A DNA stretch of 64,000 bases from Streblospio benedicti (GCA_019095985.1 CM032666.1:50786432-50850431); one strand, 5' to 3'; shown: positions 50,559-62,600, numbered from the stretch's first letter. Made by a program: numbers and translations. Notes: generated by a model from the letters alone, not told the origin.

Positions 50559-51659
50559 CTATTGTCTTATTTTATAAAGTTTGAGAGCATCACGTTTTTT
50601 AATCCAGATGGCGCATTGATCACTATATCCATCAAATTTCACAAGAAGGTGAGGAATTCCATTTATCCTCTTCTCGTCAATAAACTTCTCGACTTTGAAT
50701 TCTTTATCTTTAAAATTCTCTACTTTAGACAATTCTTGATTATAAAAGCTTCCAATTAATCGTTGATCAGTACAATCCTTCAATTTATACATTGGTATTC
50801 CATCCTTCTTATATCTATAATCCACTGTAAATATTTCGTTGGTAAATTTCTTATCTGATTCTCTCTGAAATATTGATTTATCTAAACTAATCCTAACCTT
50901 ATCACCTAACTTATAATTAAACTTATGTTCTTTTAAATTATTTTTAGAATTCATATAAAGATTTTCATATACAGTGAATTGATTGATATGATTTACTTCA
51001 GACGGTTTAAATTTTGTCGAAGTATGACATGTATTGTTGTACGAATTAACGATAGATTCTAATGCGTTAATATAAGTCTGTGTATTATTCTCTGTTTTAA
51101 ATCTAGTAATTCTAGATCTCAGATATCTTATGAATGATTCAACAATGGTTGATTTTCCAGAACCTCCTGCGAAGAAGTGGCGAACATTTCTTTGTGATAA
51201 GAGATCTTGAAACGTGTGTGATTTGAATTCACTTCCTCTATCAGATGAGAATGTTTGAATCAAAGGCCATTTGTCTAACAAAGTCTTTGTAGCTTTGTAA
51301 ACATCGTCACTCATTTTAGTTTTCAATGGATAGACGAAAGCGAGTTTGCTCAAAATATCCACTGCGACAAATAAGTATTTAACTCCATCATTAAATTCAG
51401 TCGATTTTCGAACGTCCATTAAATCTATTTCTACTTGTTGATATTGAGCTTGAACTCTAACTCGAGGTCTTTGAAATCTCTTCGGGTTATTCTTGTAAAC
51501 TGTATATGAATCCAACTCATTCAAAGCTTTCCTTATTTTAACTAATCCAATCTTTATTCCTTTGTGTCTGATGTAATTATATATTTTATTTGGCGAAGAA
51601 TACGCTACTGGCGAGTGTATACTTGTATATAGTGTTTGAATGTAGCGTTTCTCATCCAT
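50559..51659 (-). CDS. int: Polinton integrase (rve type) with chromo-like tail
   Basis: 366 residues. The rve core shows the D-D-E pattern: D in EIDLMDVRKS (~residue 79), D in FSSDRGSEF (~140), E in STIVESFIRYLRS (~174). The C-terminal part (FKVEKFIDEKRINGIPHLLV, then KFDGY...WIKK) resembles a chromodomain, which in Polintons may steer integration. It is the only gene needed to define the integration mode. Transcribed leftward with the structural genes. Confidence 0.9.
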   Translation of the reverse strand: MDEKRYIQTLYTSIHSPVAYSSPNKIYNYIRHKGIKIGLVKIRKALNELDSYTVYKNNPKRFQRPRVRVQAQYQQVEIDLMDVRKSTEFNDGVKYLFVAVDILSKLAFVYPLKTKMSDDVYKATKTLLDKWPLIQTFSSDRGSEFKSHTFQDLLSQRNVRHFFAGGSGKSTIVESFIRYLRSRITRFKTENNTQTYINALESIVNSYNNTCHTSTKFKPSEVNHINQFTVYENLYMNSKNNLKEHKFNYKLGDKVRISLDKSIFQRESDKKFTNEIFTVDYRYKKDGIPMYKLKDCTDQRLIGSFYNQELSKVENFKDKEFKVEKFIDEKRINGIPHLLVKFDGYSDQCAIWIKKRDALKLYKIRQ

Positions 51660-51885
51660 TATTGATTGAATGCTTCTTAATATCCGTCAATGTCATATAC
51701 TGTTTGTTTAAATTCGGACTAGGTATGAGAAAACCTAGACTTGTTCCTAAAAGCACAAACCATATAGGATGTTCTGCTTTCAGTGTTATATTGATCAAAG
51801 ACACAATTAGAACAACAGTCGAAATAGTTATCTGAGAGACAAATAGAATTATCGCTCTCTTACGTTCAAATTGATCTTTTTCCAT
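51652..51885 (-). CDS. Small membrane protein at the Polinton right end, 77 aa
   Basis: It overlaps the integrase start by 8 bases. Two hydrophobic segments (ILFVSQITISTVVLIVSLI and PIWFVLLGTSLGFLI) with a basic N-terminus suggest two membrane passes. No family is recognised; perhaps a virion membrane or entry accessory. It is the first gene before the gap. Confidence 0.5.
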   Translation of the reverse strand: MEKDQFERKRAIILFVSQITISTVVLIVSLINITLKAEHPIWFVLLGTSLGFLIPSPNLNKQYMTLTDIKKHSINNG

Positions 51886-51953
51886 ATTATTACTTGATAC
51901 AATACGAGATCATATCTTTTCAAGATTCAGACAAGGAATGAATTGATAAGCCA

Positions 51954-52053
51954 NNNNNNNNNNNNNNNNNNNNNNNNNNNNNNNNNNNNNNNNNNNNNNN
52001 NNNNNNNNNNNNNNNNNNNNNNNNNNNNNNNNNNNNNNNNNNNNNNNNNNNNN
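51954..52053. other. Assembly gap (100 N)
   Basis: A run of exactly 100 N. It hides the right terminal repeat of the Polinton and its flank. Confidence 1.
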
Positions 52054-52450
52054 TGTTGACATCCACACAGATAATCAAATGCCCTAAACAAACTTGTTCT
52101 TAAATTTGTACATTTGCTAGCAGAAAGGAGATGGTTTCTGCAATCAAATCAACACGCATCACAATGCACTGTGATACCCCGCACAACAATTAATGAAAAC
52201 ATAAACATGCTCTGCTTTATAGGCCATATCTTTACACCATGTTAAGCATGCATCCTTAGACTGCCATATGAAGAAAGACTTGATTTTGATCATGAATCGA
52301 AGTTGTTGCAGTTAAAAAGACACTTCATCCAAGGAAAAATATTGAAACACTGGATATATGTGCAGTCTAAAGTTGATTTATCCGCAGAAACAAGCAAAAC
52401 TTTAATCAGCCAAACAAACCAATGTTAAGTAAATGTATTTGCCTATCTAT
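52054..52450 (+). repeat. Copy of 33208-33530
   Basis: High identity over its length apart from an extra ~90-base piece at about 52130-52220. This version looks cleaner than the contig-2 copy. Confidence 0.85.
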
Positions 52451-53860
52451 AAGAGCAACAAATAACAATTGATACATGTATCTATTTAGACTTAACAACA
52501 GTAACACACATTGGCATGTTGAAGTAGAAACCAATTTAATCATCATAATAGTAATATAGTAATATCAGTAATATTATTATAGTATTGTAGATAAATGGAC
52601 AAAATATTTCTTATTATTAATTTGTTACCAGATTTGATTGACAAAGGAAAATAAAAAGATAAAAATTGATTCTTATTTCCAGTAGTTTAGTAAAATGACT
52701 TAGCAATAATTTACAGATACGCAGAGTCATTTCAATTGTTTACCTGAAATGTCCAGTTAAGATTCCACTAATGTATTCTTTGAACTCTTTTTCCACTATG
52801 AAGTATATGACGCTATTCCAATTTGCAAACTACACCACAAGTTCAATAGACTATTTGAAAATGAAAGTGAAATTACCCAGCCGGGAGTCGTCAGGCAGCC
52901 ACGTTACCATATCTTGGTCACTCTGAGACGACCATTTGGACATGGAAATTCTTCTGACACTTTGCAAAGAGTACTTGTTTATTGTAGACACATTATATGG
53001 CACACTTGTATCAGTGACAAGCCTGAGTGGCCTTCAGCCCAGATTTTGCCAGCATTTTTACACATTAAAACAACAAAGCCACCAGCACATATATATTCAA
53101 ATGAGATGGTGCATCAAGGCCCCCCCCCACCAAGTTACATTAAATCTAGTGAACACCCCGAGGCCCTAAACAATAAGGGGCCCCTCGTTTAAACATATTT
53201 TTGTTTAAGAAAAATGAAAAATGAAATTGAGTCATCTTCATACATACAAATACACACTTTCACACAAGTAGATAAAAAAGAGTTGTAGGTTATATATACT
53301 TTCACAAAGTACCACAAAACCTTTTATCTTTGTACAATACGATGATAAATGTTGATTAAAAATAATTAGTAATTATCACATATGAATGTAAATATATGTT
53401 ATTGTATCAACAATTTGGCAATAAAACATTCTATATAGACAAACATAGACAACATAATTAATTGACAGAAATAGAAAATTTCACAGATGAATAATTAAGA
53501 ATACCGCAATTGAGTTACTAAAATTTCAATTGATTGAATTAATTAAACCTCTCACTCTCAAGAATGTAGTCATGAACATCTGCAAATATAATTCAATTGA
53601 GTTCAATATCAATTCTCTATCTCCGTATAGGATTACACCCACAATTAAATTAGTTGGCAAGAATGATAATATCTAGATACACCAAACCCACAAAACTTTG
53701 AACACCATTAACACTCGTGTTTACAATACAATTAAAGAGTCGTAACCCAACAACATGGACTGACAAAAAATCCGACAAATCTTTTTTTATTACATGGCTA
53801 CTAAGATTAGCTGCCTTATTGCCAACTGCATTTGTTACTGCACTAACGAGGACTAAGCGG
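52451..53860. other. AT-rich intergenic stretch
   Basis: No gene is seen. A ~92-residue open frame at 52914 has no recognisable content; a C run lies near 53121. Confidence 0.5.
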
Positions 53861-53869
53861 CACTAAAAA

Positions 53870-54033
53870 AAGGTCCAACTTACGGCAGCTAGAATACATG
53901 TACTGACTGGGGCCCAGAAAGGCACTAGCCATGAACTAGTGAGATTAGAACTACGATGGCCTACTCTTGCGGAAAGAAAGACTCAATTGAAATTAATACA
54001 AATGCACACAATGGTAAACGATACGGCCCCATC
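53870..54033 (+). mobile_element. LINE reverse-transcriptase C-terminal scrap
   Basis: The plus strand reads as ...AARI..TGAQKGTSHELVRL, then RWPTLAERKTQLKLIQMH and MVNDTAPS, the typical tail of CR1/jockey-like polymerases. It stops where the foldback element at 54034 begins, so that element landed in the LINE. Confidence 0.65.
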
Positions 54034-54809
54034 CATGGGCCCTAGCATCATGAAAGGGGTGTGCGGTATGTATATTATCATGATTTACAAACACTATACC
54101 ATACACTTTACTGCTATTATATAGAAGGGTAACCAACGGGCCTGTGATCAAACGAGCCAGAGCATCCGATTTAGGTTTGATTCAATGTCTAGTATACTTT
54201 ATCACCGCACATTATTGAAATAAGCAGACACAGTCCTATGCAATTACAATTTAAATATTTCCACCATTATTACATGGTTTCATTCTGCAATCACGAAGTT
54301 GCTTTTGATTGGCGGATTAAACTTGGTTTGCATTTTGATTATTTTTTTTTTATTTAATTTAATTTGATTTGATTTTCATAACTGTGATAGTGAATACCGA
54401 ACAATAAGGGTAGTATATTACGTAGATGATATACAGGCCCTGTCAGTCACCTTTAAAAATACTAAACAAGTTTGAAATAGTCTTTATATTTAAAACAAAC
54501 TTCACACGCCATTCAAATCCAATCTAAATCCAGCCAATCAAAAACAAATTCCTGATTTACTAGTTGCGGAATAAAGATATAGAATATTGGTGGAAATATC
54601 TAAATTGTAAATGCATCGGACTGTATCAGCCTATTTCAATAATGTGAAGTGATAGAGCCTGAATCAAGCCTGAACCTGATGCCCTGGCTCCTATGGTCAT
54701 TGGCCTGTCGGTCACCCTGCATTTACAACAGTAGTAATGTGTATGGTATAGTGTCTGTAAATCATTGCAGTATACATATCACACCCCTCCCATGATGCTG
54801 GGGCCCATG
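54034..54809. mobile_element. Long foldback element, 776 bp
   Basis: The ends are ccatgggccctagcatcatg and catgatgctggggcccatg. The arms are inverted copies reaching far inward (for example aatttaaatatttccaccat near 54255 against atggtggaaatatctaaatt near 54588). It is of the same family as 15240-15692. A further copy of just the right end follows at 54810-54875. Confidence 0.8.
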
Positions 54810-54892
54810 TAACAGTAGTAATGTGTATGGTATAGTGTCTGTAAATCATAGACCATGATGCTGGGGCCCATGGCCCCGTCATACTCTACTAG

Positions 54893-55080
54893 CTTATGTG
54901 CTTCTGTGGTCGAATGGATAGTTAGACTCGTGACAAGAAAGTCGTGGGTTCGATTACCGGCTGGGTCTTGTAGTGGGTGTTGAGCAAACTCATCCCTAAA
55001 TAGCTGCTACATGGCACCTTCTGGTTAATTAGGTATGTCCCTCATCTGTTATATCCAATATTTGGTCTTGTGCAGACATT
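54893..55080 (+). mobile_element. tRNA-headed SINE
   Basis: An A-box-like tggtcgaatggatagttaga and a B-box-like gtgggttcgattacc sit at tRNA-like spacing, followed by a non-tRNA body (gggtgttgagcaaactcatc, then ggcaccttctggttaattag). No intact cloverleaf or CCA-type end, so it is a SINE rather than a tRNA gene. Confidence 0.55.
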
Positions 55081-56100
55081 GCCTGTTGTTGTGTCTGATA
55101 AATTTGAATCAGTGCATCTTGAAACTGGGTTAAATGTAATGAGGCAGACAACTCGCCACATACAAGTTCTGTTACAAGGCAGACAGTTCAGGAGCAAGAT
55201 AAACAAGTCTCTTGAAACATCACTTGTGCACTTGTGATTACAAGTGCCTGAGCTGGAGTAGGAGACGTTTGCAGTAAAAATGTAACGGTGAGTGACAGAT
55301 AAAGCAACTTTATTGTGGGTTGTAAATAAGTTTCGTTCTTCGTTTGTATCGGTGTATTTACTTCAGAAATAGGGCATTGACTTGATAGTCTGTGTGTACT
55401 TGTGGTTTTTTGGTCGTTGTTTTTTCCTCTTTCAAGCCGGTGTTTTTCACGGGCTTTTGCTAGTCAAGTGAAAAGGATAACTTTACAAACTAAATATCTG
55501 TAACCACTTGAAGGCTGAAGAGAAATCCTAGTACTAAGATAAGCAATGGCATAAGCTTTATTAAGTATCCTTCACAAAATATGTCATCTACACGCCTGTG
55601 CTGAACGGGTGTTGAGTGCGATATTTTCTTGCAACACCATCAGCAAATAGAATAAAGAAGAAAAAAGTATTTGGATGTCTCTTATACACATTCATAAGTC
55701 AACAATCCAGTTGGCAACAGTGCAACTTGTGTGCCTGAACGCTACGTTCATTAAGTAACATCTTAGGCTGAATTTATGGTATCAACATTTTTGTAAACAG
55801 TAAAGCAATTAATATGTTCCACTTGAGTGTTTGCATATTTTCAAGTGTTTTTCACCATCTATTTATTGCTTGATTACAAACTTCACAAATCAAAACGTTT
55901 GTATTCCACTACTTTTGTGCAATGTTTATAGCACATAAGTCGCCAGTAAATATGTTTAACTTGTGGTAGTAAACGTAGCTAAGTAATTAAAATGCCAGCA
56001 TATTTCAGCGAGGTTTGAGAGAATGATGTCTTGAACGAGAATGGGGTGGCAATCGTAGAGGTAGCATTTGATGCCGATCCACACGGTGAGCCACGACGCA
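55081..56100. other. Intergenic stretch
   Basis: Nothing that can be supported as a gene or RNA. Confidence 0.5.
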
Positions 56101-56109
56101 ACGCTGAAA

Positions 56110-57120
56110 ACCCTAGTGCGAGAACGGTGAAGAATGGTGAGAAGGGGGGCTTGTGAGTAAAAGGTGGGGGGCCGGTTTGAGAGATAGTGGCGACTTGTGA
56201 AAAATGGGGGAAGGGTGCATGGGGGCTGTGCAGCTTGGCTTGAGAGAGTAAGGGGGCAATGGGTGTGCGAGAGGGGGGGGGGCCCGAGCCCCGCCCATGT
56301 TTTTGTTGGGAAGGGGGGGGGGGCAATGGGGGGGGACCTTGTGAGTACGCCTGGGGGGAGGGGTAACTTAAGAGAAAGTGGGGGCTTGGCTTGAGAGAAT
56401 GTGAGAGCTTGAGAGAATGGGGGGCTTGGGAGTATATGGGTTGGGTTTGAGAGATAGTGGCGACTTGTGAGAGAATGGGGGAAGGGGTGGGGCTGGGGAG
56501 CTTGGCTTGAGAGAATGTGAGATTAAGGGGGCGAGGGGTGTGCGAGGGGGGGGGTCCTAGCAACCCCGCCCATGTTTTTGTTGAGAAGGAGGGCTGGGGG
56601 CATTATGATTATATGACTGGGGTTGGGGGTTTGGCTTGAGAGAATGGGGGGGGGGCTTGTGAGTACACCTGAGGGGGGAAGGGGTAACTTAAGAGAAAGT
56701 GGAAGCTTGGCTTGAGAGAATGGGGTGGGGGACTTTGAGTATAATATCATGGCGGTACGTGGGTTTGAGAGATGGTGGTGGCCCGTGAGAGTATGGGGGA
56801 GAATTGGGGGCGGGGGGACGGCTTTAGAGAAGGTGAGAGCTTGGAGAATAGAGGTGGTGGCTTGTGAGTATATGGGGGCCGGTATATGGCTGGGGGGGGG
56901 GGGGTTGGCTTGAGAGAAGGTAGGAGAGTGAGGTGGGGAGAAGAGTTTATGGCAGGAGGGCAGAGAGAATATTGAGGGAGAAAGGTAGGGGCTTTTGAGA
57001 TTATAGCATATAGTGTTGCAGTGTGTCGGCTTGGCTTGAGACCAGGAGCTTGAGAGTATTATTTTGGCTGGAGGGAGGTTTGAGAGAAGCCAATGTGTAC
57101 AAGAGGGGTGGAGCTTGTTT
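56110..57120 (+). repeat. G-rich degenerate minisatellite, ~1 kb
   Basis: Irregular repeats of ggcttgagagaatggggg with interspersed cttgtgagtata, many G runs of 7 to 13. The complementary Pro/Ser-rich open frames (up to 228 codons) are by-products of the repeat. Multiple G runs could form quadruplexes. Confidence 0.9.
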
Positions 57121-57129
57121 ATGCTCGAC

Positions 57130-58310
57130 CTTGGAATAATCGCTGAATAATTTTTTATTATAGTTTTGACACATTGGTAGCCTCTTTCTGCCAATGTGTA
57201 CACGTCCATTTCAATGTTTCAGCTTAGCTTGTTTATACTCGTCCTTGTTATGCAATAGTTCAATATTTTCTCCTAACAATACATACATGTACTTGACTAT
57301 AGTTCGCATATCATAATCACATCTTTCATAAGCATAAGTGTACTTGTTATTAATTTGTATTGTGTTGTATATAAGATTAGTAGTACTGTTTGAAAGAATA
57401 TAAGTTGTATGAATGTTTCTAGAGCAGATGGTTTTTGGTTTTGCTAGTGTAAAGGTCAAATGGAATTTGCAGAATAAAGTTGTGCTATTTTATATTTTAA
57501 TGAGTGTTGTTTCAAGCAAAATGTTACATATATTCAAATATTTAATTGTAATGTTTTGTAATGATCATTAATGCTAAAATTTCTGTTTTTTGCTCGCATT
57601 CTATATAACCTGAATACACACAGTAGATTTTATAACAACAGTTTAAGTCACATTTATGTTGCTTTATTTGCAGCTGTTTTAAGGTTCAAAAAGAGTCCAA
57701 AAAGTATCCAAAAACTCCAACAGGGTTTCGACGTTTTGGTCCTTATAAAATTTCTTTGTGCACTAGCTCTCATGTTTAGATTTATTTACATATCATTCCA
57801 TTCCTTATATCATTTCAATTCTTAAACTACAAGCACTTATCATAAACATTATCATGAGCAACAATCACAACATTGTATACACTAATTACTCGGTCACAAT
57901 TATGACATGTAATGCATAATTTAACTGTAGTAACTATATTTTTGTTTTAACTTACTGTAACCCTTTAACATTTTATAGTACATGTATCAATTTACACATT
58001 AATGTTCATTATTTTTTATATTTTCTATCTCTTCTCATATGTTTAGCACTGTTATATATTTAAATAAGCATAACAAAACAGCTAGAATACACCAAAGCAA
58101 AGGTGTTGACTTGCATGATTAAATATTGTAACTTTATCATAAATGTTTAATTTTTAATCTATAAATATCACTTATTTCCGAATATATTACAATATGCAGA
58201 CAGATTCATTACAACCAAGAAATCGAAGGCACAGATTGGTCAAGCATCAAATGTATGTGGATTCATCATATAAGTAAATAGCTTAATCTGCACATTAGTT
58301 CACAGAGCAT
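57130..58310. other. AT-rich intergenic stretch
   Basis: No coding or RNA feature is seen. Confidence 0.5.
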
Positions 58311-58312
58311 TG

Positions 58313-58445
58313 ATAAACACTGAGAGGTGCCCATGTAGCATGGGTGATACAAGCTGCTCAATATTTAGCTAAACGTAAATGCTGCCGTTTGATTGAACAT
58401 AAAAGTCGGTTTTGGATGGTGACAGTAGCACCTCTCAGTGTTTAT
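58313..58445. mobile_element. Small MITE, 133 bp
   Basis: Perfect 18-bp terminal inverted repeats (ataaacactgagaggtgc and gcacctctcagtgtttat). Confidence 0.75.
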
Positions 58446-58560
58446 GGAAGTGTCGTAATTAATGTGTAGCTCACTCCAGTAAAATCTAATGCTATGTCTT
58501 TTGAATTTTAGGAAGGGAAGTAAAAACAACTCCTCCTCCCCCTTACTCCCACCACCACCA

Positions 58561-58711
58561 TAGGCAGATCCAGGGGGGCCGCCCCCTGCGCCGCCCTTTT
58601 TCCACCAAAATACTTCATTTTCATAGCGTTTTTCATGAAAACCCATAAGTGTGCCCCCTCTTTTCCTTACGTGCGCCCCAACCCTTTTTTCCAAAAACCT
58701 GGATCTGCCTA
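58561..58711. mobile_element. Small MITE, 151 bp
   Basis: 14-bp terminal inverted repeats taggcagatccagg / cctggatctgccta inside a CCA-rich stretch. The ends would also fit a TA target duplication. It ends 58 bp beyond the stop codon of the isochorismatase-like gene. Confidence 0.8.
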
Positions 58712-58768
58712 TGACCACCACCATCACCCCCTATATATGCATCGTGTTCCCTTGCCGTTGTCGCCTGT

Positions 58769-61700
58769 TTACTCCCACGTGGCGAGCTCGGCTATGATGA
58801 CGTCACTCGAGCAGATGCGCGCGAAGCCCGCCATGTTTTTTAGCGCATGCGCGTGATCCTGCGGGGTCTTGGTGGCAATGGCGTCCTCCGCCACGTGAAC
58901 CTGCAGGAACAAGGCAGACGGGAAATTGTCGTCCAATGACTACAAGGGCGGGTTTATACTGATGTGTGATGTGGGGAAAATGCTGGAAAAAGGAGGATGT
59001 GAGATTTTAAGAAAACAGGATTGGTTTAAACATATTTTATTTACAAAATGAAAAAGGATTCTGCAAGGCCAAATGCGACTTGAGCCGTGGGATATGTGGG
59101 TTATGGAGGAAACGGCGAAACAAATATTATCAAATAGGGATGTGGGATTTCTTGACACCTTATATATATTTAAAGAGTTGTCAATTTTTAAAAATTCAAG
59201 ATTTCATCAGTGGTGAGAGTTGCGATTTTTTCTCATTAAATGGTTTAGTCAAAAACGAGAAATGGCATCAAGTTTGCAAATTGTGTTGAACTTTGCAATG
59301 TTCACAATGTTTGGCGACAAGCTGGAACAGGTCTTATACTAACTTTTGTTAAAATCTACTGTAGCGTATTCATGTGCACTGTGTAAACATTGTTAAAAAT
59401 TAGCATTTTCAGCATTATTGACATTTTTCACTGACATCTAGATGTTCTAAAATGCTAATATACTCTTTTGGACACATTCAGTGATAAATAAAGAAAGTTG
59501 TTCCCTCCCCATATAGCTATATTGGACTCATCGGCAGTGCGCATCAGATGAGCTCAACTGATACTTCGCAGCAGATTCATCCGAAAACACCTATATGTAT
59601 ATGGGGAGGAGGCTACGTTCTCTCATTGCATATTAGTCATAGTTGAAAACACCAGAAGATATTTAGATTGATAACACAAAAAAATTACCCAATTGAGACG
59701 CTGAAATGAGAGTACTCACATAGTAACCTTTATCCGCGGCGTCTCTGACAGCGCTCTCGATGCACTGGTTACTGAGGATGCCTGTGATCACAAGCTGGGT
59801 GACGCCTACAGAGACAGGGTGAACAGTATGAAACCGAGCAAGTCAGGGCACACAATATGCTTTGAAAGTTTGAATACGATTACAGGTCCACATTAATATA
59901 TCAAGAATAGCGGAAAAGAAATCATACAGTGTTTTATTTCTATGCTATAAGTTCCAAATGTAACAAAAAAAATTCAAAATGTTTTATGTTTTTATTGAAC
60001 TTTTGAGCAAAGGGTGCCAAGAAATATTCTAGTTAAATGATCATCCAGCATGGTTACATCCGCTGATCTTGTGTTAGAAATAAGATTTTTGGAGCTAGGT
60101 TAATGCCTCATATTGTTTTACCAGATGATGTTGTATGTTGCCTCACTGGAAGCAACTTCCCTAACCACCCAAAAAAACAAAACAAAAAAACAAAAACAAA
60201 AACAAAAAAACAAAACAAACAACAACAACAAAACAAATAAACAAAACTCCCCAAACATCACACGACACTTGAAACGACATTCCTTTACTCCCCCACCCCC
60301 TCTCACACCGCCTTGTTGGCTGAACCCTCGCTTCTATAGATACTAAATGCTCCCCCCCCTTCTTACCGAGGTTCCTGAGCACGTAGTCGATGTTGGTGCT
60401 GTTGAACACGGAGCAGCTCGTCTTGGGGATCACCAGGTCGTCCTCGGCGGGGGCGAGGGCCGGCAGCACGGCCGCGTCAGGATCACCTGGGGGGCACGGG
60501 AGGGCAGTCAGAGTTTATGGCCTTGTTGAAAATCCATTCATCGACATTTTTTTTTCCTAAATCACCAGTCACCAATACATTTCATTGTCTTTCACCAATA
60601 ATCACGCATTGTAATTGAATAAGGTTGGATCACATTTCACACCCGTAAATACAGTTCACGCTCAAGATTTAGGGCAAATCACCAATCACATTTTTGCTAT
60701 ATGACCCCTTCGTACGAGGGGCGTATTTATAGGAAGTGGGATGTGGGGAAAAGGCCGAAAAAGATAGGGAAGTTTTCAACAGTGAAAAATATGTAATTTT
60801 TGTAAATCTATATAGCCCCCTTTAACTTTAACCTCATAGACTTTAACCACAAGCAGTAATAATTGAAAAAGCCCCCACCTTTTGGGACGCAGAAGCCTGA
60901 GAGCTTGTAGTCGAGGCTGTTGTCGCGCCCGTCCTTGGTCAGACACTCGATGTACGTGTGCACGACGTTGGCCTTCTTGGCGGCTTGCTGTGAGCGGAAC
61001 ACGCCGAGCAGGGTCTGGATGGCCGGCACGGTGGTGGACGAAAGGCGCTTGAAGAAGTACTGAAAACAAATTTATCATTTTCATCTTTCACAACACTAAA
61101 AATTTTTACTACTGTTTGACAGTTTCGTCTGCTTCTGCAGACATTTTCAAAAACACTACTGGGCATGTCAAATCATGGTTTACGGCCGCCGTCCCCGCCT
61201 GCGGCAAGCACTGGGTCGTAGACTCTCGCATGCGCAGTAGTGTTTTTGAAAATGTCTGCAGAAGCAGACGAAACTGTCAAACGTAAATAAAAAATAGTGT
61301 TGTGAACGATGAAAATAATATATTCACTTAATTACCAACACGATGAACTCATTCAAGGAAGTATTGAAAACAGCACACTATGGAAATAAGACTCTCCATT
61401 TTAAATGGATCTCCTTTTTAGTGCTCCTTGTTTGTCACATGGTTCTTTTTTTTATCATATTTGTATATCTCTATTCAATTTTACGTCTATTTATATGTTT
61501 TACCTATCTGTAATCTTTTATTTACTTTGTAGTATTAATATGCCTGTGATAAACGAAATAAATTCAAATCAAATCAAAAAGAAATAGGAAATAAACTATA
61601 ACTAAACGAAGGATTTTAGATACACCCATGGGAACCCTCATGTTGTTCTGTGGCGGGACTTTCAGTGTTGTCCCTTAACAGATTCTTCGTGGAGAATGAA

Positions 61701-62600
61701 AACAAGCTTCTGGTCATGTGACAAACAGGTGTCTCATTCGGCCTGAAGAAGATGTTAAGAGGATAGCGAAAGTCTCGCCGCAGAGTGAAATGTAGGTTCC
61801 AATAGTATCTAGAACTAAAATCAACCCTTAAATCATAATAGATGTTCTTACAACTACTTATAGTCTTATTAAGATGTATTTGGTTGTAGACGGCTCTGCT
61901 CATGTTTTGGCTACTGCCCTTTCCACCATTGATAAGTTTTTCAAAAGTTGAATGACTAAGCCAAATTGAAACTTACAGTCTACACAAACACAAACGTTCA
62001 TGAGTGGCTATATGAAAATCCAGTCACTAACATGTGTTTTTTCCCTAAATCACCAGTCACCAATACATTTAATTGTCTTTCACAATTTACACTCAAGGTA
62101 TAGGGTAAATCACCAACCATATTCAGGGCAGTAGCCAGGACTGCAAAAATTGAATGCAAAATATGCAGATAAGAATGCAGGCAAACACCACATAATAGGC
62201 GCCAATCTTTCCAAGATAAGGGGGGGGGGGCAGGTTCCCCCCTAAAGAAATATTGTATAGTAAATCTAATCTAGACCTGTTTTAGTAGTGTCTGGGGCTA
62301 TATGAGGCAGAAACTAACCTTAAAACCAAATATCTTAAAACCCAGTTTCCTACAGGGTTTAACAAACAAAAATACCCCCTCAAACCATATGAAGCAGTAG
62401 CCTCATATGTATCTACCACGCCATGTTAATTTTGCGGTCACCTGTAGCTTGTCGGGCACGTTGTTGGGGTCCACGTGAGCGTGCAGCCCGCGGCCCGGCG
62501 CGGCGCAGTACAGCTGCATGTCCACGACCAGCAGGGCGCTATGGCCCGGAGCGAGGGCGCTGTTCCGGCCGAACAGAGGGGCCGCAAAGCCAGATGACAT
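58769..62600 (-). CDS. Isochorismatase-family cysteine hydrolase, five exons, 225 aa
   Basis: Exons on the minus strand: 62442-62600, 60879-61059, 60367-60486, 59720-59805, 58769-58900. All have GT/AG borders and matching phases (0, 1, 1, 0). The Asp-Lys-Cys triad of the family is intact: D27 in ALLVVDMQLYC, K135 in LVIPKTSCSVFNS, C168 in ITGILSNQCIESAV, on the usual alpha/beta fold. The family hydrolyses amides or vinyl ethers (nicotinamidase, isochorismatase, N-carbamoylsarcosine amidase and others); the substrate here cannot be told. No signal peptide, so probably cytosolic. The ATG at 62600 is chosen because it gives a start of typical length. Exons are strikingly GC-rich compared with the introns and the window. 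Introns hold small foldback elements and repeats. Confidence 0.92.
59502..59613. repeat. Weak inverted repeat in intron 4
   Basis: tccctccccatatagctata near 59504 faces tatatgtatatggggagga near 59593. Perhaps a decayed MITE. Confidence 0.4.
60529..60690. repeat. Intronic dispersed repeat, copy 1
   Basis: It shares ctaaatcaccagtcaccaat and surrounding sequence with 62018-62125 in another intron of the same gene. Confidence 0.65.
61077..61316. mobile_element. Long-TIR MITE in intron 1, ~240 bp
   Basis: Inverted arms of about 80 bp, including an exact 47-bp stretch (cagtttcgtctgcttctgca... against its complement), with outer ends attttcatctttcacaacact. It starts 18 bp upstream of the exon 2 boundary, close to the splice acceptor. 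Confidence 0.9.
62018..62125. repeat. Intronic dispersed repeat, copy 2
   Basis: The partner of 60529-60690, same orientation. Confidence 0.65.

Noticed and set aside
54893-54965. Functional tRNA gene
   Set aside because: The tRNA-like head runs straight into a SINE body and lacks a proper acceptor stem.
55979-57209. Long Pro/Ser-rich open frames on the minus strand
   Set aside because: They are by-products of the G-rich minisatellite; no splice signals or domains.
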